From contig JBCBSK010000004.1 in NCBI GenBank assembly GCA_039819185.1, positions 1 through 44,780 on the forward strand: a DNA stretch of 44,780 bases, written 5' to 3'. The first letter of the stretch is position 1. Each line of letters begins with the position of its first letter. Below are positions 1 through 8,014 of the stretch, piece after piece. The position numbers and the translations under genes are program-made. Under the pieces are notes generated by a model, which made no database searches, was not told where the DNA came from, and saw only the letters and a list, made by a program, of their open reading frames with translations. This DNA is from JBCBSK01 sp039819185. GTDB lineage: Bacteria > Pseudomonadota > Alphaproteobacteria > Rhizobiales > Tepidamorphaceae.

Positions 1-187
1 AGCCGGAATAGCCAAGCAGACTGAGCATCTCGCCAACAGAGCCGATATACACTGCCCGCCCGGACGCATCAGCCAGCAATGCCTTGATTTGGCTACCGAC
101 TTCCGTTTACGTGACAGCAAGGGCGCGGGCGGGGGCTTTGGCGCGCTCGATTCTTGACGCTCATGCGTCGCTCTTGGGAGCCTCGAA
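1..187. other. Non-coding or unresolved left edge upstream of asd
   Basis: No gene can be assigned with confidence. On the minus strand a short frame open to the window edge (about positions 96 down to 1) reads like protein (…KALLADASGR…). It is closed upstream by a stop and has no convincing start, so it may be a remnant or the edge of a gene. A plus-strand frame is also open from 2 to about 156. A GGGAG ribosome-binding sequence lies about 10 bases before the asd start at 188. Confidence 0.3.
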
Positions 188-1225
188 ATGGCCTATCGCG
201 TCGCCGTCATTGGTGCCACCGGAAATGTCGGCCGGGAAATGCTGACCATACTCGCGGAGCGGGAGTTTCCCGTGAGTGATGTCGTGCCGCTCGCCTCGCG
301 CCGCTCAGCCGGGGTCGAGGTTTCGTTCGGTGATACGACGCTGAAATGCCGCGATCTTGAGCAGTTCGATTTCTCAAGCGTTGATTTCGCGCTGATGAGC
401 GCCGGCTCGACGGTGTCGCGCGAATGGAGCCCCAAGATCGGCGCCCAAGGCGCGATCGTTATCGATAATTCGTCCTGCTTTCGCTATGACGAAGACGTTC
501 CGCTCGTTGTGCCTGAAGTCAATGCACATGTGCTCGAGAGCTACATGGCGCAGAACAATCGGCGCAACATTATCGCCAATCCGAACTGCTCGACCGCACA
601 GCTTGTGGTCGCGCTGAAGCCACTGCACGACCATGTGCGCATTAAGCGCGTGGTCTGTTCTACCTATCAGTCGGTGTCCGGCGCCGGTAAGGACGCCATG
701 GATGAGCTGTGGACCCAGACGCGCGGCATCTTCGTCACCGATATGCCGGAGCCGCAGGCCTTTTCCAAGCAGATCGCTTTCAACGTCATCCCCCAGATCG
801 ACGTGGCGATGGAGGATGGCTCCTATAAAGAAGAATGGAAGATGATGGTCGAGACCAAGAAAATCCTCGACCCGAAGATCAAGCTAACGGCAACCTGTGT
901 CCGCGTGCCGGTTTTTGTCGGCCATTCCGAAGCGGTCAACATCGAATTCGAGGACGAAGTTACGGCTGACGAAGCGCGCAATATCCTGCGCACGGCACCA
1001 GGCCTTCTCGTTGTCGATGAGCCTAACGACAACAAATTCGTCACCCCGGTCGAGTGCGTCGGCGACTACGCCACCTTCGTGTCGCGCATCCGCGACGATC
1101 AGTCGGCTGACAACGCGCTGAACATGTGGATCGTCTCTGACAATCTGCGAAAGGGAGCGGCTTTGAACACAGTGCAGATCGCTGAAACCATCATCAATCG
1201 CGGGCTGATGAAGAAAGCAGCCTAA
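188..1225 (+). CDS. asd: Aspartate-semialdehyde dehydrogenase
   Basis: Catalyses the NADPH-dependent reduction of aspartyl-4-phosphate to aspartate semialdehyde. This is the branch point to lysine/diaminopimelate, threonine, methionine and isoleucine, in the cytosol. The 345-residue protein has the normal family length. The N-terminal nucleotide-binding glycine motif GATGNVG is at residues 9-15. The catalytic cysteine is C134 in NPNCSTAQ, and a dimerisation/catalytic region with SVSGAGK follows. The start at 188 is preceded by GGGAG at suitable spacing. It is followed, 43 bases later, by an unrelated membrane protein gene on the same strand. Assignment is firm. Confidence 0.97.
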   Translation: MAYRVAVIGATGNVGREMLTILAEREFPVSDVVPLASRRSAGVEVSFGDTTLKCRDLEQFDFSSVDFALMSAGSTVSREWSPKIGAQGAIVIDNSSCFRYDEDVPLVVPEVNAHVLESYMAQNNRRNIIANPNCSTAQLVVALKPLHDHVRIKRVVCSTYQSVSGAGKDAMDELWTQTRGIFVTDMPEPQAFSKQIAFNVIPQIDVAMEDGSYKEEWKMMVETKKILDPKIKLTATCVRVPVFVGHSEAVNIEFEDEVTADEARNILRTAPGLLVVDEPNDNKFVTPVECVGDYATFVSRIRDDQSADNALNMWIVSDNLRKGAALNTVQIAETIINRGLMKKAA

Positions 1226-1268
1226 GTCCATTCGATATTCACCAGCGCCAAGGTCCGATGCGGCACAG

Positions 1269-3110
1269 ATGACCGGGGCAACACATAGCGCGGCACGGCC
1301 GCGGCGCAGACTGCTGATTGCAGGCGGTATCCTTGGCGTCGTCATCATCGTGGCGGCAGCTAACGCTGTGATCACGGGCTCCGTCATGGGACTTGCGGCA
1401 CCCGTCGTCTGGCCGTTTCAAGGCTTGGCCTGGCTCTATCAGACGGCACCCGTGGTGCTGTTTGTCCTTCTGTTCGCGCTGGCATTCGCGCTGTTCTTTC
1501 TGTGGTTCCGGCGGTTGTCGCGGACGCTCCCGCCGGACCGGCAGTTCGAGATCCTGCATGAGCACTGGCTGTTTGAAGGTGGTGACCCCGAACAGCCCTT
1601 CAAAATGATCGGCAGCCTATGGTGGGGTCCGTTCCTGCGGTTTTTCGTCAGGCCCGACGGAGGTGGTGGCGAGGGCGCGCTGATCCTGCCGGCGATCGGC
1701 CAGTGGAACGCGGACAAGGGCGTGTTCGAGGAATATCTCCTCGACCGGCATTGGGAGCGACTAGCGCTGGTTCCGGTCGAATTGCGCGGCCCCTGGTCGC
1801 CGCAAGAGTTCCGCCGCGGTGCGCTGGAGCAGATCTTTGAACCCTTCGCCACGATCCATCCGGCGGATGAGGGGTCGTTCGAAACGGCCCTGAACGACGA
1901 ATGGGCCAAAATTGCGCCGCATCAGGCCGGCATCCGGCAGGACGAGGTGCGTGATCTCTATGTGGCGGTGGTGTTCGATCGCACCTGGCACATCCGCATC
2001 CACAATCATGTCGCTCTAAACCCGACGCTTGATGCTGGTAGCGATGCCCATCGCGCGCTGGTCAAGGAAACCGTCGACTTCTCGAACGGGTTCTACTTCG
2101 GCAGCATTCTGTCCCGCCCCGAGGGAGCACCGGAAAACGCGCCGGACTGGCCGACCTATATCGCCGGCACCCGCCCGCTGACATTCCCACAGCTCGCAGC
2201 TCTTGAATTTCCGCATCGGACCTATCGTGCCGGCGCCGACGGCCGGGTCCGTTATGGAAAAGGGACGGCACAAAGTTTTGTCCCTGAAAACGCACGCCGC
2301 ATCGGCGTGTCGGCAGCGGCAGCTTTCGTGTTCGCCGCCGTGACCTTCGGTTCGGCTAGCCTGTCGGGCACCCTGCCAGGCATGCTCGGAGCGACCGATC
2401 GCCTTGCGGCAACCGGTGAGGTATCCGACGACACATCCAACACGGCGGGCGACACACAACGCACGACGGATACCGACGATACGTCCGAGCAGGCCAGCAT
2501 CGACGCGCTGCAGGACGACACCGCGCCGCGGGTTCGTGTCATCGAGACAACGCCAGAACTGCCGCCCGTCTCGGAAGAGCCCGACCTCGCTCTGACGCCC
2601 GAGCCCGAACCTGCCGAGGTTCTCGATCTCGATCCGAATGCACGCTGGACTTACGGCACGCACCCGGTGCTCGGCGAGACGGCGCATGTCGTGCTGGGAG
2701 ACGAAGTGATCGGCATCGCCTGCGGAGCGCCCGGCGCCACGGTTGGTGGGGCTACAACCGAAATCCGGTTCACGCCGGGGCTGGCACAAATCAGTTCCGG
2801 GGTCGCTGCCGGCAATGCCGCGATCGATTATGCCTTTGACGGCCTCGACGATGTCGGCGGTGCACTCCCGGACACAAGCAGTGGTGCTTATTTGGCAATC
2901 CTTGGCGATGCCTGCACGCTCAATGTCGAGGCCTTCATGCGCGGCCGGGCACTGATTCTGCTCGACCGTAACGCTGATCCCGCCGGTTCGGTGCGCACAT
3001 GGCCGAGCCGTGGACGGGTGTCGCTTGGCGGCTCATCAGCAGCGATCCAGGCGCTCATTGACGCCTGCCCGTCGATGGCCACCGATCTGGCGCAGAATTG
3101 CGGGCGCTAA
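1269..3110 (+). CDS. Membrane protein of unknown function, 613 aa
   Basis: Family not recognised. The sequence shows two hydrophobic segments near the N-terminus (about residues 15-40 and 60-80), a charged stretch RRLSRTLPPDR, and then a soluble part rich in W, R and E to about residue 335. A third hydrophobic segment lies at about 335-360 (AAAAFVFAAVTF). A Thr/Asp/Glu/Pro-rich linker (about 385-455) leads to a C-terminal domain of about 150 residues with three cysteines (in IACGAPG, GDACTL and DACPS). The layout suggests an inner-membrane protein with one cytoplasmic and one periplasmic domain. This is inference from hydrophobicity only. The next gene is a predicted exported protein, also unrecognised, so the two may act together in the envelope. 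Confidence 0.75.
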   Translation: MTGATHSAARPRRRLLIAGGILGVVIIVAAANAVITGSVMGLAAPVVWPFQGLAWLYQTAPVVLFVLLFALAFALFFLWFRRLSRTLPPDRQFEILHEHWLFEGGDPEQPFKMIGSLWWGPFLRFFVRPDGGGGEGALILPAIGQWNADKGVFEEYLLDRHWERLALVPVELRGPWSPQEFRRGALEQIFEPFATIHPADEGSFETALNDEWAKIAPHQAGIRQDEVRDLYVAVVFDRTWHIRIHNHVALNPTLDAGSDAHRALVKETVDFSNGFYFGSILSRPEGAPENAPDWPTYIAGTRPLTFPQLAALEFPHRTYRAGADGRVRYGKGTAQSFVPENARRIGVSAAAAFVFAAVTFGSASLSGTLPGMLGATDRLAATGEVSDDTSNTAGDTQRTTDTDDTSEQASIDALQDDTAPRVRVIETTPELPPVSEEPDLALTPEPEPAEVLDLDPNARWTYGTHPVLGETAHVVLGDEVIGIACGAPGATVGGATTEIRFTPGLAQISSGVAAGNAAIDYAFDGLDDVGGALPDTSSGAYLAILGDACTLNVEAFMRGRALILLDRNADPAGSVRTWPSRGRVSLGGSSAAIQALIDACPSMATDLAQNCGR

Positions 3111-3216
3111 GCCGCAATCACCCCCCTGCTCCAATCCGCCAACTCCGATTCTTCCGCGTTTCGTGCACTTTGCCGCCGCGTCAGCGCCCAACTCCGGCAC
3201 TTGAGTCGCCGCCGCC

Positions 3217-3310
3217 AAAGCGCTTTCAGCGAAAGCGGACACCGTTCAGGCAAGCCGAACCATGTCCGAAGGGACTAGTCCCGAAGCGCGTCAAACAAAC
3301 GACCGGCACC
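3217..3310. repeat. Dispersed intergenic repeat, copy 1 (nested palindromes)
   Basis: It shares a core (CAGCGAAAG, then CCGTTC.GGCAAGCCGAACC, then TGTCCG or CGTCCG) with the intergenic sequence at 7275-7388. Internal symmetry includes CGCTTTC-AGC-GAAAGCG (about 3221-3237) and the perfect 12-base palindrome GGGACTAGTCCC (3271-3282). Repeats of this nested-palindrome kind are common between genes in Hyphomicrobiales. An open frame starting at 3262 begins inside this repeat, so the downstream gene is better started at 3331. Confidence 0.7.
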
Positions 3311-3330
3311 TAGATCACGGGAGTGGCGTC

Positions 3331-4035
3331 ATGGACAGATACGAGCAACCTAAGCACCGCACACGGAGCCTCACCTTCGATCGGACCCATGCGGACATAC
3401 TGCCACGTTTCGGAGTTGCCGTCCTTCTCGCCACAGCACTTCTTGCCGGCGCGGCGGCACTGGCCGAAACGCCGGTCCCAGGAGAGGCGGACATTGAGGC
3501 CGATGCCACAGGCAGCATCACGATCGACCCGGCCGATGTGACGGAGGCGGCACAGCAAGACGATCAAAGCCAGGCCGAAACGGCGGCAGCCGACGCGACC
3601 GAAGCGGCCAACGACGACACCACTCCGACGCCCGCTGGCGGCATCCTTTATGAGGACGACGCGCGAAGCTACTGCATCGGCGGATCGTTGTGCGAGACCT
3701 ATTGCGAGGACAATGACGACACGTGCGAACCTGTCACCGCCTATCAGATCCGCCTCGATCAGCCGGTACATATCAGCCGCATACAGCTCTTCGCCCATGA
3801 CCAGATCGGGGAGAGCCGGCGCGCCAACCTCGTCGTTCGGGTCAATGGCGAGGTGGTCGACGAACAACCGGTCTATCGCCGCGGCGCGCTGGTCAGTCTC
3901 GATATCGATCGCATCGGACAGCTTGTGACGATCGAAACCCGCCACAATCAGCATGGTCTGGAAGGGGGCAGTGACGAAGCCCTGATTCGCGATGTCTTCG
4001 TTTTCGGCGGAACTGACGACAGAACCGTTGAGTGA
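3331..4035 (+). CDS. Predicted exported acidic protein of unknown function
   Basis: Family not recognised. From the ATG at 3331 (GGGAG about 9 bases upstream) the protein has 234 residues. A basic N-region is followed by a hydrophobic stretch FGVAVLLATALLAGAAALAE, a likely Sec signal peptide with cleavage near AAALAE. Then comes a low-complexity Ala/Asp/Glu/Thr region of about 60 residues. The C-terminal half has four cysteines in a short interval (YCIGGSLCETYCEDNDDTCE), probably disulfide-linked if periplasmic, and a beta-rich tail. An in-frame ATG at 3262 exists but lies inside a dispersed repeat and is less likely. It follows the 613-aa membrane protein on the same strand. Confidence 0.7.
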   Translation: MDRYEQPKHRTRSLTFDRTHADILPRFGVAVLLATALLAGAAALAETPVPGEADIEADATGSITIDPADVTEAAQQDDQSQAETAAADATEAANDDTTPTPAGGILYEDDARSYCIGGSLCETYCEDNDDTCEPVTAYQIRLDQPVHISRIQLFAHDQIGESRRANLVVRVNGEVVDEQPVYRRGALVSLDIDRIGQLVTIETRHNQHGLEGGSDEALIRDVFVFGGTDDRTVE

Positions 4036-4144
4036 GGCTGCGGCAACGCGTTCAGCAAGAGGTGAGGCGTTCAGCTATTTCGCCGCAGCGCGCTTTGCCC
4101 TATGTCATGGCGAACCAAGTGCTGTCCGCTGTGACGTAAAGTCC

Positions 4145-4882
4145 ATGTATCGCCTCGCCAATCCGACACGCTTCCTATCCCTGTCGAGCACCATTCTGCC
4201 TTGGGTGCAGGGGGCGACGGTTATTCTGTTCGCCGTTGGCCTTTACATGGCGTGGTTCGTTGCGCCGGCGGACTACCAGCAGGGTGAGACGATCCGAATC
4301 ATGTATCTGCATGTCCCGGCCGCCTGGCTGGCGATGTTCTGCTATTCGGTGATCGCGGTCTCAGCTCTTGGCACGCTCGTCTGGCGCCATCCACTTGCCG
4401 ACGTTTCAGCGCGGGCGGCCGCCCCCATCGGTGCTGCCTTTACGTTTCTCGCGCTCGTGACAGGCTCGCTATGGGGCAAGCCGATGTGGGGCACGTGGTG
4501 GGTTTGGGACGCGCGGCTGACGTCTGTCCTGATCCTGTTTTTGATGTATCTCGGTCTGATCGCGTTGTGGCGTGCTTTCGACGATCCGGCACGCGCCGCA
4601 CGACCAACCGCTATTCTGGCACTGGTCGGATTCGTCAACATTCCGATTATCAAGTTTTCCGTCGATTGGTGGAACACGCTGCATCAACCGGCCAGCGTGT
4701 TTCGCTTCGACGGACCAACCATTCACCCATCTATGCTGTGGCCGCTTCTGGTCATGGCGTTGGCCTTCAGTTTCCTGTTTCTGGCGCTGCATCTGATGGC
4801 GATGCGCAATGAGATCATGCGCCGCAGGGTGCGTGCACTGCAATTGCGCTCGGCGCAGATGATCCACCAGCCGGCGGAGTGA
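4145..4882 (+). CDS. ccmC: Haem exporter/chaperone protein CcmC
   Basis: CcmC loads haem onto the chaperone CcmE in the inner membrane during System I cytochrome c maturation. The 245-residue form starting MYRLANPTRF has the family's usual length and six predicted membrane segments. It carries the tryptophan-rich signature region WGKPMWGTWWVWDARLTS, with the periplasmic histidines MYLHVPAAW before it and WWNTLHQPASV after it. An in-frame start at 3992 would overlap the preceding gene and add about 50 residues not typical of the family, so 4145 is preferred. ccmD overlaps the context immediately downstream. ccmA and ccmB, which usually precede ccmC, are not upstream here. Confidence 0.95.
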   Translation: MYRLANPTRFLSLSSTILPWVQGATVILFAVGLYMAWFVAPADYQQGETIRIMYLHVPAAWLAMFCYSVIAVSALGTLVWRHPLADVSARAAAPIGAAFTFLALVTGSLWGKPMWGTWWVWDARLTSVLILFLMYLGLIALWRAFDDPARAARPTAILALVGFVNIPIIKFSVDWWNTLHQPASVFRFDGPTIHPSMLWPLLVMALAFSFLFLALHLMAMRNEIMRRRVRALQLRSAQMIHQPAE

Positions 4883-4883
4883 G

Positions 4884-5063
4884 ATGATGGAAGTGCTTCT
4901 CGGCCCTCACTGGGCGTTCATTGCCGCCTCCTATGCCGTCACCGTGGCCGTACTCGGCGGTCTGATCGTCTGGATCGAGCTCGATGGTCGTGAGCAAAGA
5001 GCTCTGCTCGACATGGTCGATCCCGAGGGACGGCGCGATAACCCGGAGCGTATCGACAGATGA
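4884..5063 (+). CDS. ccmD: Haem exporter protein CcmD (small membrane subunit)
   Basis: Small 59-residue protein beginning MMEVLLGPHWAFIAASYAVT. It has a single transmembrane helix followed by a charged tail (WIELDGREQRALLDMVDPEG), the standard CcmD layout. CcmD stabilises CcmE in the CcmABC complex and helps release holo-CcmE. It starts two bases after the ccmC stop. Its stop overlaps the ccmG start (ATGA at 5060-5063), which indicates translational coupling. Position and topology make the identification reliable although sequence conservation in CcmD is low. Confidence 0.9.
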   Translation: MMEVLLGPHWAFIAASYAVTVAVLGGLIVWIELDGREQRALLDMVDPEGRRDNPERIDR

Positions 5064-5704
5064 CCGATCAAAACATCGCTGCCGAAGCGCGTCCTCGGCG
5101 CACGCTGGTCGGCAAGCTGCTAGTTCTGGCGCCGGTCGCATTGTTTTCAGCACTGGCCGTTCTGCTCCTGACACGGCTGTTCTCAGGTGACCCGTCCCAG
5201 GTCCCATCGGCCCTGATCGGGCAGCAGGTGCCCGAATTCTCAGCACCGGCCCTCAGCGAGCTGTTGGGCGACAGCGGCCCGATCCCGGGCTTTGCGACAG
5301 CGGATCTGACCGATGGCGGCGTGACGCTGGTCAATTTCTGGGCGTCCTGGTGCGGACCCTGCCGTGACGAGCATCCCTATCTCGTCGATCTCGCTGAAGA
5401 TACGCGTTTCGATGTCGTCGGCATCAATTACAAGGACGCCGCGGACAATGCCCGTCGCTTCCTGGGCCGCTATGGCAATCCGTTCGACGCTGTCGGAACG
5501 GACACGCGTGGACGCATTGCCATCGATTGGGGTGTCTATGGCATGCCCGAAACCTTCGTCGTCGATGGCGATGGTACGATCCTGTTCAAGCATATCGGCC
5601 CGATCAGCGCCGAAAGCCTGGAAAGCTTGCTGATACCGGAGATCGAGGCGGCATTGGCCGGCACACATCCTGCGCAAGCGTCTGCATCCGGTTCGGGCGG
5701 GTGA
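5060..5704 (+). CDS. ccmG: Periplasmic thiol:disulfide oxidoreductase CcmG/DsbE
   Basis: Membrane-tethered thioredoxin-like protein that reduces the haem-binding cysteines of apocytochrome c before haem ligation. Of 214 residues, about 17-41 form the N-terminal anchor. A thioredoxin fold follows with the active site WCGPC (C98, C101) inside VNFWASWCGPC, and the cis-proline segment YGMPETFVVD, both diagnostic of DsbE. It is the third gene of ccmCDG. Its stop overlaps the GTG start of the NUDIX gene (GTGA), so the downstream genes are probably cotranslated. Confidence 0.95.
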   Translation: MTDQNIAAEARPRRTLVGKLLVLAPVALFSALAVLLLTRLFSGDPSQVPSALIGQQVPEFSAPALSELLGDSGPIPGFATADLTDGGVTLVNFWASWCGPCRDEHPYLVDLAEDTRFDVVGINYKDAADNARRFLGRYGNPFDAVGTDTRGRIAIDWGVYGMPETFVVDGDGTILFKHIGPISAESLESLLIPEIEAALAGTHPAQASASGSGG

Positions 5705-6240
5705 CCGGGAAGCCTGCCTTTTCGCGCACCATACCAGCCGGCGATACGATCGAGCGCGCCGTCTGCGACCACTGCGGCTTTGTCGCCTATGACAATCCCA
5801 AGATCGTCGTCGGCTCCGTCGTGCGTCATGATGGCCGAGTTCTGATGTGCCGGCGGGCAATCGAACCGCGCCGCGGCTTCTGGACAATCCCTGCTGGCTA
5901 TCTCGAATTCGGTGAAACGCCGGAACAGGGCGCCCGGCGCGAAGCGCGCGAAGAAGCCAATGCACTGCTGGCCCTCAAGGAGCTGCTCGCGATCTACACC
6001 GTGACACGGATCGGTCAGGTGCAGATGTTCTTCCGCGCCAGCCTGACGGACGGCCAATTCTCGCCGGGCGCGGAATCGCTCGAAACCGACTTGTTCGCAT
6101 GGGATGACATTCCATGGACCGAGCTTGCGTTTCCGACCGTCCGCTGGGTCCTGACCCATGACCGCGCGGCGGAAACGGGCCAGGGGCGGCTACCCTTCGG
6201 AAATCCCGATGGCGAGAGCGCGGACCTGACCGAAAGATGA
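5701..6240 (+). CDS. NUDIX hydrolase with N-terminal zinc ribbon
   Basis: Predicted hydrolase of a nucleoside diphosphate linked to another moiety; the substrate is not determinable. From the GTG start at 5701, which overlaps the ccmG stop, the protein has 179 residues. A two-cysteine knuckle VCDHCGFVAYDNPKIVVG lies at the N-terminus, as in the NudC-like/zinc-ribbon NUDIX subfamily. The NUDIX box follows (GYLEFGETPEQGARREAREE, residues about 65-85) with all the expected glycine, arginine and glutamate positions. A longer in-frame opening back to 5527 lies wholly inside ccmG and is rejected. The gene ends in an ATGA overlap with the next gene. Confidence 0.9.
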   Translation: MTGKPAFSRTIPAGDTIERAVCDHCGFVAYDNPKIVVGSVVRHDGRVLMCRRAIEPRRGFWTIPAGYLEFGETPEQGARREAREEANALLALKELLAIYTVTRIGQVQMFFRASLTDGQFSPGAESLETDLFAWDDIPWTELAFPTVRWVLTHDRAAETGQGRLPFGNPDGESADLTER

Positions 6241-7274
6241 CCATGGATGCGGGCGTGCGGGCGCACTTTCTGAAGCAGGCAGACGCCTGCAGCAGGCTTG
6301 GCTCACCGTTCACGGCGACCTTGCTCGAACTTGCGGCCGAGCGCCTCGACGCAAGGGACATCATCGGCGCAAAGCTGTTGGATTGGCAGGGCGATCCGGG
6401 CACGGACGCGCTTGCCTTGCGCTTCGCCGGAGCGCTGCATGCGTTGGTCCTAACGCGTGCCGATGGCGCGTTGTCGGCTGTCTATCCGCCGCATAAGTTC
6501 GAACCGGATGCCTTGTGGCAGGCGGTGTCGCACGCGATGACAGCTCACACCACGCATCTCAAACAATGGCTCGACCAGCCGCCGCAGACCAACGAAATCC
6601 GGCGGGCAGCCATGCTTTTGCCCGGCCTTCTACAAGCGGTTCGGCTTACGGAGAAGCCTGTCGAGATCTTGGAGATCGGCGCGAGCGCGGGCCTCAACCT
6701 GCATCTTGATCGCTTTGGCTATCATTACGGCACGACTATTTTGGGATCGGCCGATAGTACGGTTCAGCTTGCGCCTGAGATACGATCTGCACCACCGGAT
6801 CTCACCGGGGACCTAGATATCGTTGATCGCGAGGGTGTCGACATCGCCCCTCTGGACCCGTCCGATCCAGACGATCGGTTGCGGTTGATGGCCTATGTCT
6901 GGCCGGACCAGCCCAAACGGCTGTCGCGGCTGAACGCAGCACTGGACATCGCCGCAAGCGGTGATGTGCGTGTCGCCCGGCAAGATGCCGCCGACGCGGT
7001 CGCACGCTTCGCCATTCCGCACCGCGGCCGGCTCAAGCTCTTGGTGCACACGATTATGTGGCAATACCTGCCCGAAGCGACTCAAGTGCGAATCGATGCG
7101 TCCCTAGCGCTTGCGGCGGACCTGGTGACCGAAGATGCCCCTATCGGTCGACTTTCCCTGGAGCCCGGCCCATCGGGTCATGCCGAATTGCGGTTCTGCC
7201 TTTGGCCCCAGGGCATCGACCAGGTCCTCGCATATTGCGATTTTCACGGCCGCTGGATCGATTGGGTGGGTTAG
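6237..7274 (+). CDS. DUF2332 family protein
   Basis: Conserved alphaproteobacterial and actinobacterial family without an established function. The 345-residue protein has the family hallmarks: an N-terminal helical part with SPFTATLLELAAERLD, the motif LEIGASAGLNLHLDRFGYHYG (about 149-169), which resembles a methyltransferase-like glycine loop, and YVWPDQPKRLSRLNAALD in the middle. The start ATG at 6237 overlaps the stop of the NUDIX gene. Its TAG stop (7272-7274) runs directly into a dispersed repeat. The resemblance to SAM-binding motifs is my inference. Confidence 0.85.
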   Translation: MTMDAGVRAHFLKQADACSRLGSPFTATLLELAAERLDARDIIGAKLLDWQGDPGTDALALRFAGALHALVLTRADGALSAVYPPHKFEPDALWQAVSHAMTAHTTHLKQWLDQPPQTNEIRRAAMLLPGLLQAVRLTEKPVEILEIGASAGLNLHLDRFGYHYGTTILGSADSTVQLAPEIRSAPPDLTGDLDIVDREGVDIAPLDPSDPDDRLRLMAYVWPDQPKRLSRLNAALDIAASGDVRVARQDAADAVARFAIPHRGRLKLLVHTIMWQYLPEATQVRIDASLALAADLVTEDAPIGRLSLEPGPSGHAELRFCLWPQGIDQVLAYCDFHGRWIDWVG

Positions 7275-7388
7275 AGCAATTCCAGCGAAAGTGGGACCCG
7301 TTCGGGCAAGCCGAACCGCGTCCGGAATTGCGACAAAACAAATGCTTAGAGCGCTTTGGTGCCTCAGATTTAACCGGAAGCGCTCTAG
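7275..7388. repeat. Dispersed intergenic repeat, copy 2 (two nested inverted repeats)
   Basis: It fills the gap between two convergent genes. GCAATTCC (7276-7283) pairs with GGAATTGC (7324-7331) around a hairpin GTTCGG-GCAAG-CCGAAC (7300-7316). A second inverted repeat TAGAGCGCTT (7347-7356) / AAGCGCTCTA (7378-7387) follows and includes the yciB stop codon. The core matches copy 1 at 3217-3310. In RNA the hairpins could act as a bidirectional terminator for DUF2332 and yciB. Confidence 0.75.
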
Positions 7389-8014
7389 ATCTCGTCCCGC
7401 TTCACCTGATGGCGCTGCAGAAGCGGCAATTGGGCGATCGAAAAGGCGATCGTGATCGGCATAACGCCGAACAGCTTGAAGCTGACCCAGAAATCGGTCG
7501 AGAACGATCGCCAGATGACCTCATTGAGGATTGCCAGAAAGACGAAAAAGCCGATCCAGCGATAGGTCAGAAGCCGCCAGCCAATTTCCGTGAGCTGGAA
7601 GACCTCGCCCAAGACAAGTTTCAGAAGCGGGCGGCGAAAGGCGAGCCCCGCTGTCAGAAGACCAGCGAACAGGAGGTTGACGATTGTTGGCTTGAGTTTG
7701 ATGAACAACTCATCCTGAAGCCACAGCGTCAGCGCACCGAAGACCAGAACAAAGACCGATGACACCAGCGGCATCACCGGAACCTTGCGGAATTTGATGT
7801 AAGACAGCGACAGTGCGATCACCGTGGCCGCCATGAACGCGGCCGTGGCGAAGAAGATGTCGAAGCGCCAATTCGCCAAAAAGAACACGACCAGCGGGCC
7901 AAGTTCCAAGAGCAACTTGAGGAAGGACGGTGCTTCGCCTTCAGCGCTTTCAGCTTGCGTAGCGATCGTCTCGCCGTCCTTGTCCGGCAGAGTTGTCTTG
8001 GATGTCTCGCTCAT
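7385..8014 (-). CDS. yciB: Septation protein A / inner membrane-spanning protein YciB
   Basis: Inner-membrane protein linked to cell division and envelope integrity (called IspA/IspZ in older literature). About 209 residues: an N-terminal cytoplasmic tail (about 30 residues, acidic), then five to six hydrophobic helices. Family motifs visible are LELGPLVVFFLANWR, KPTIVNLLFAGLL and WISFxF-like FWVSFKLFGVMPITIAF. The start is the ATG at 8014; a GTG one codon earlier overlaps the sigma factor stop. Either way the gene is translationally coupled to the upstream ECF sigma gene. In many relatives yciB lies near the ccm genes, as here. Confidence 0.93.
   Translation of the reverse strand: MSETSKTTLPDKDGETIATQAESAEGEAPSFLKLLLELGPLVVFFLANWRFDIFFATAAFMAATVIALSLSYIKFRKVPVMPLVSSVFVLVFGALTLWLQDELFIKLKPTIVNLLFAGLLTAGLAFRRPLLKLVLGEVFQLTEIGWRLLTYRWIGFFVFLAILNEVIWRSFSTDFWVSFKLFGVMPITIAFSIAQLPLLQRHQVKRDEI

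Noticed and set aside
3262..3330. Upstream start of the exported protein at 3262
   Set aside because: It lies inside the dispersed repeat and would precede the signal peptide by many residues.
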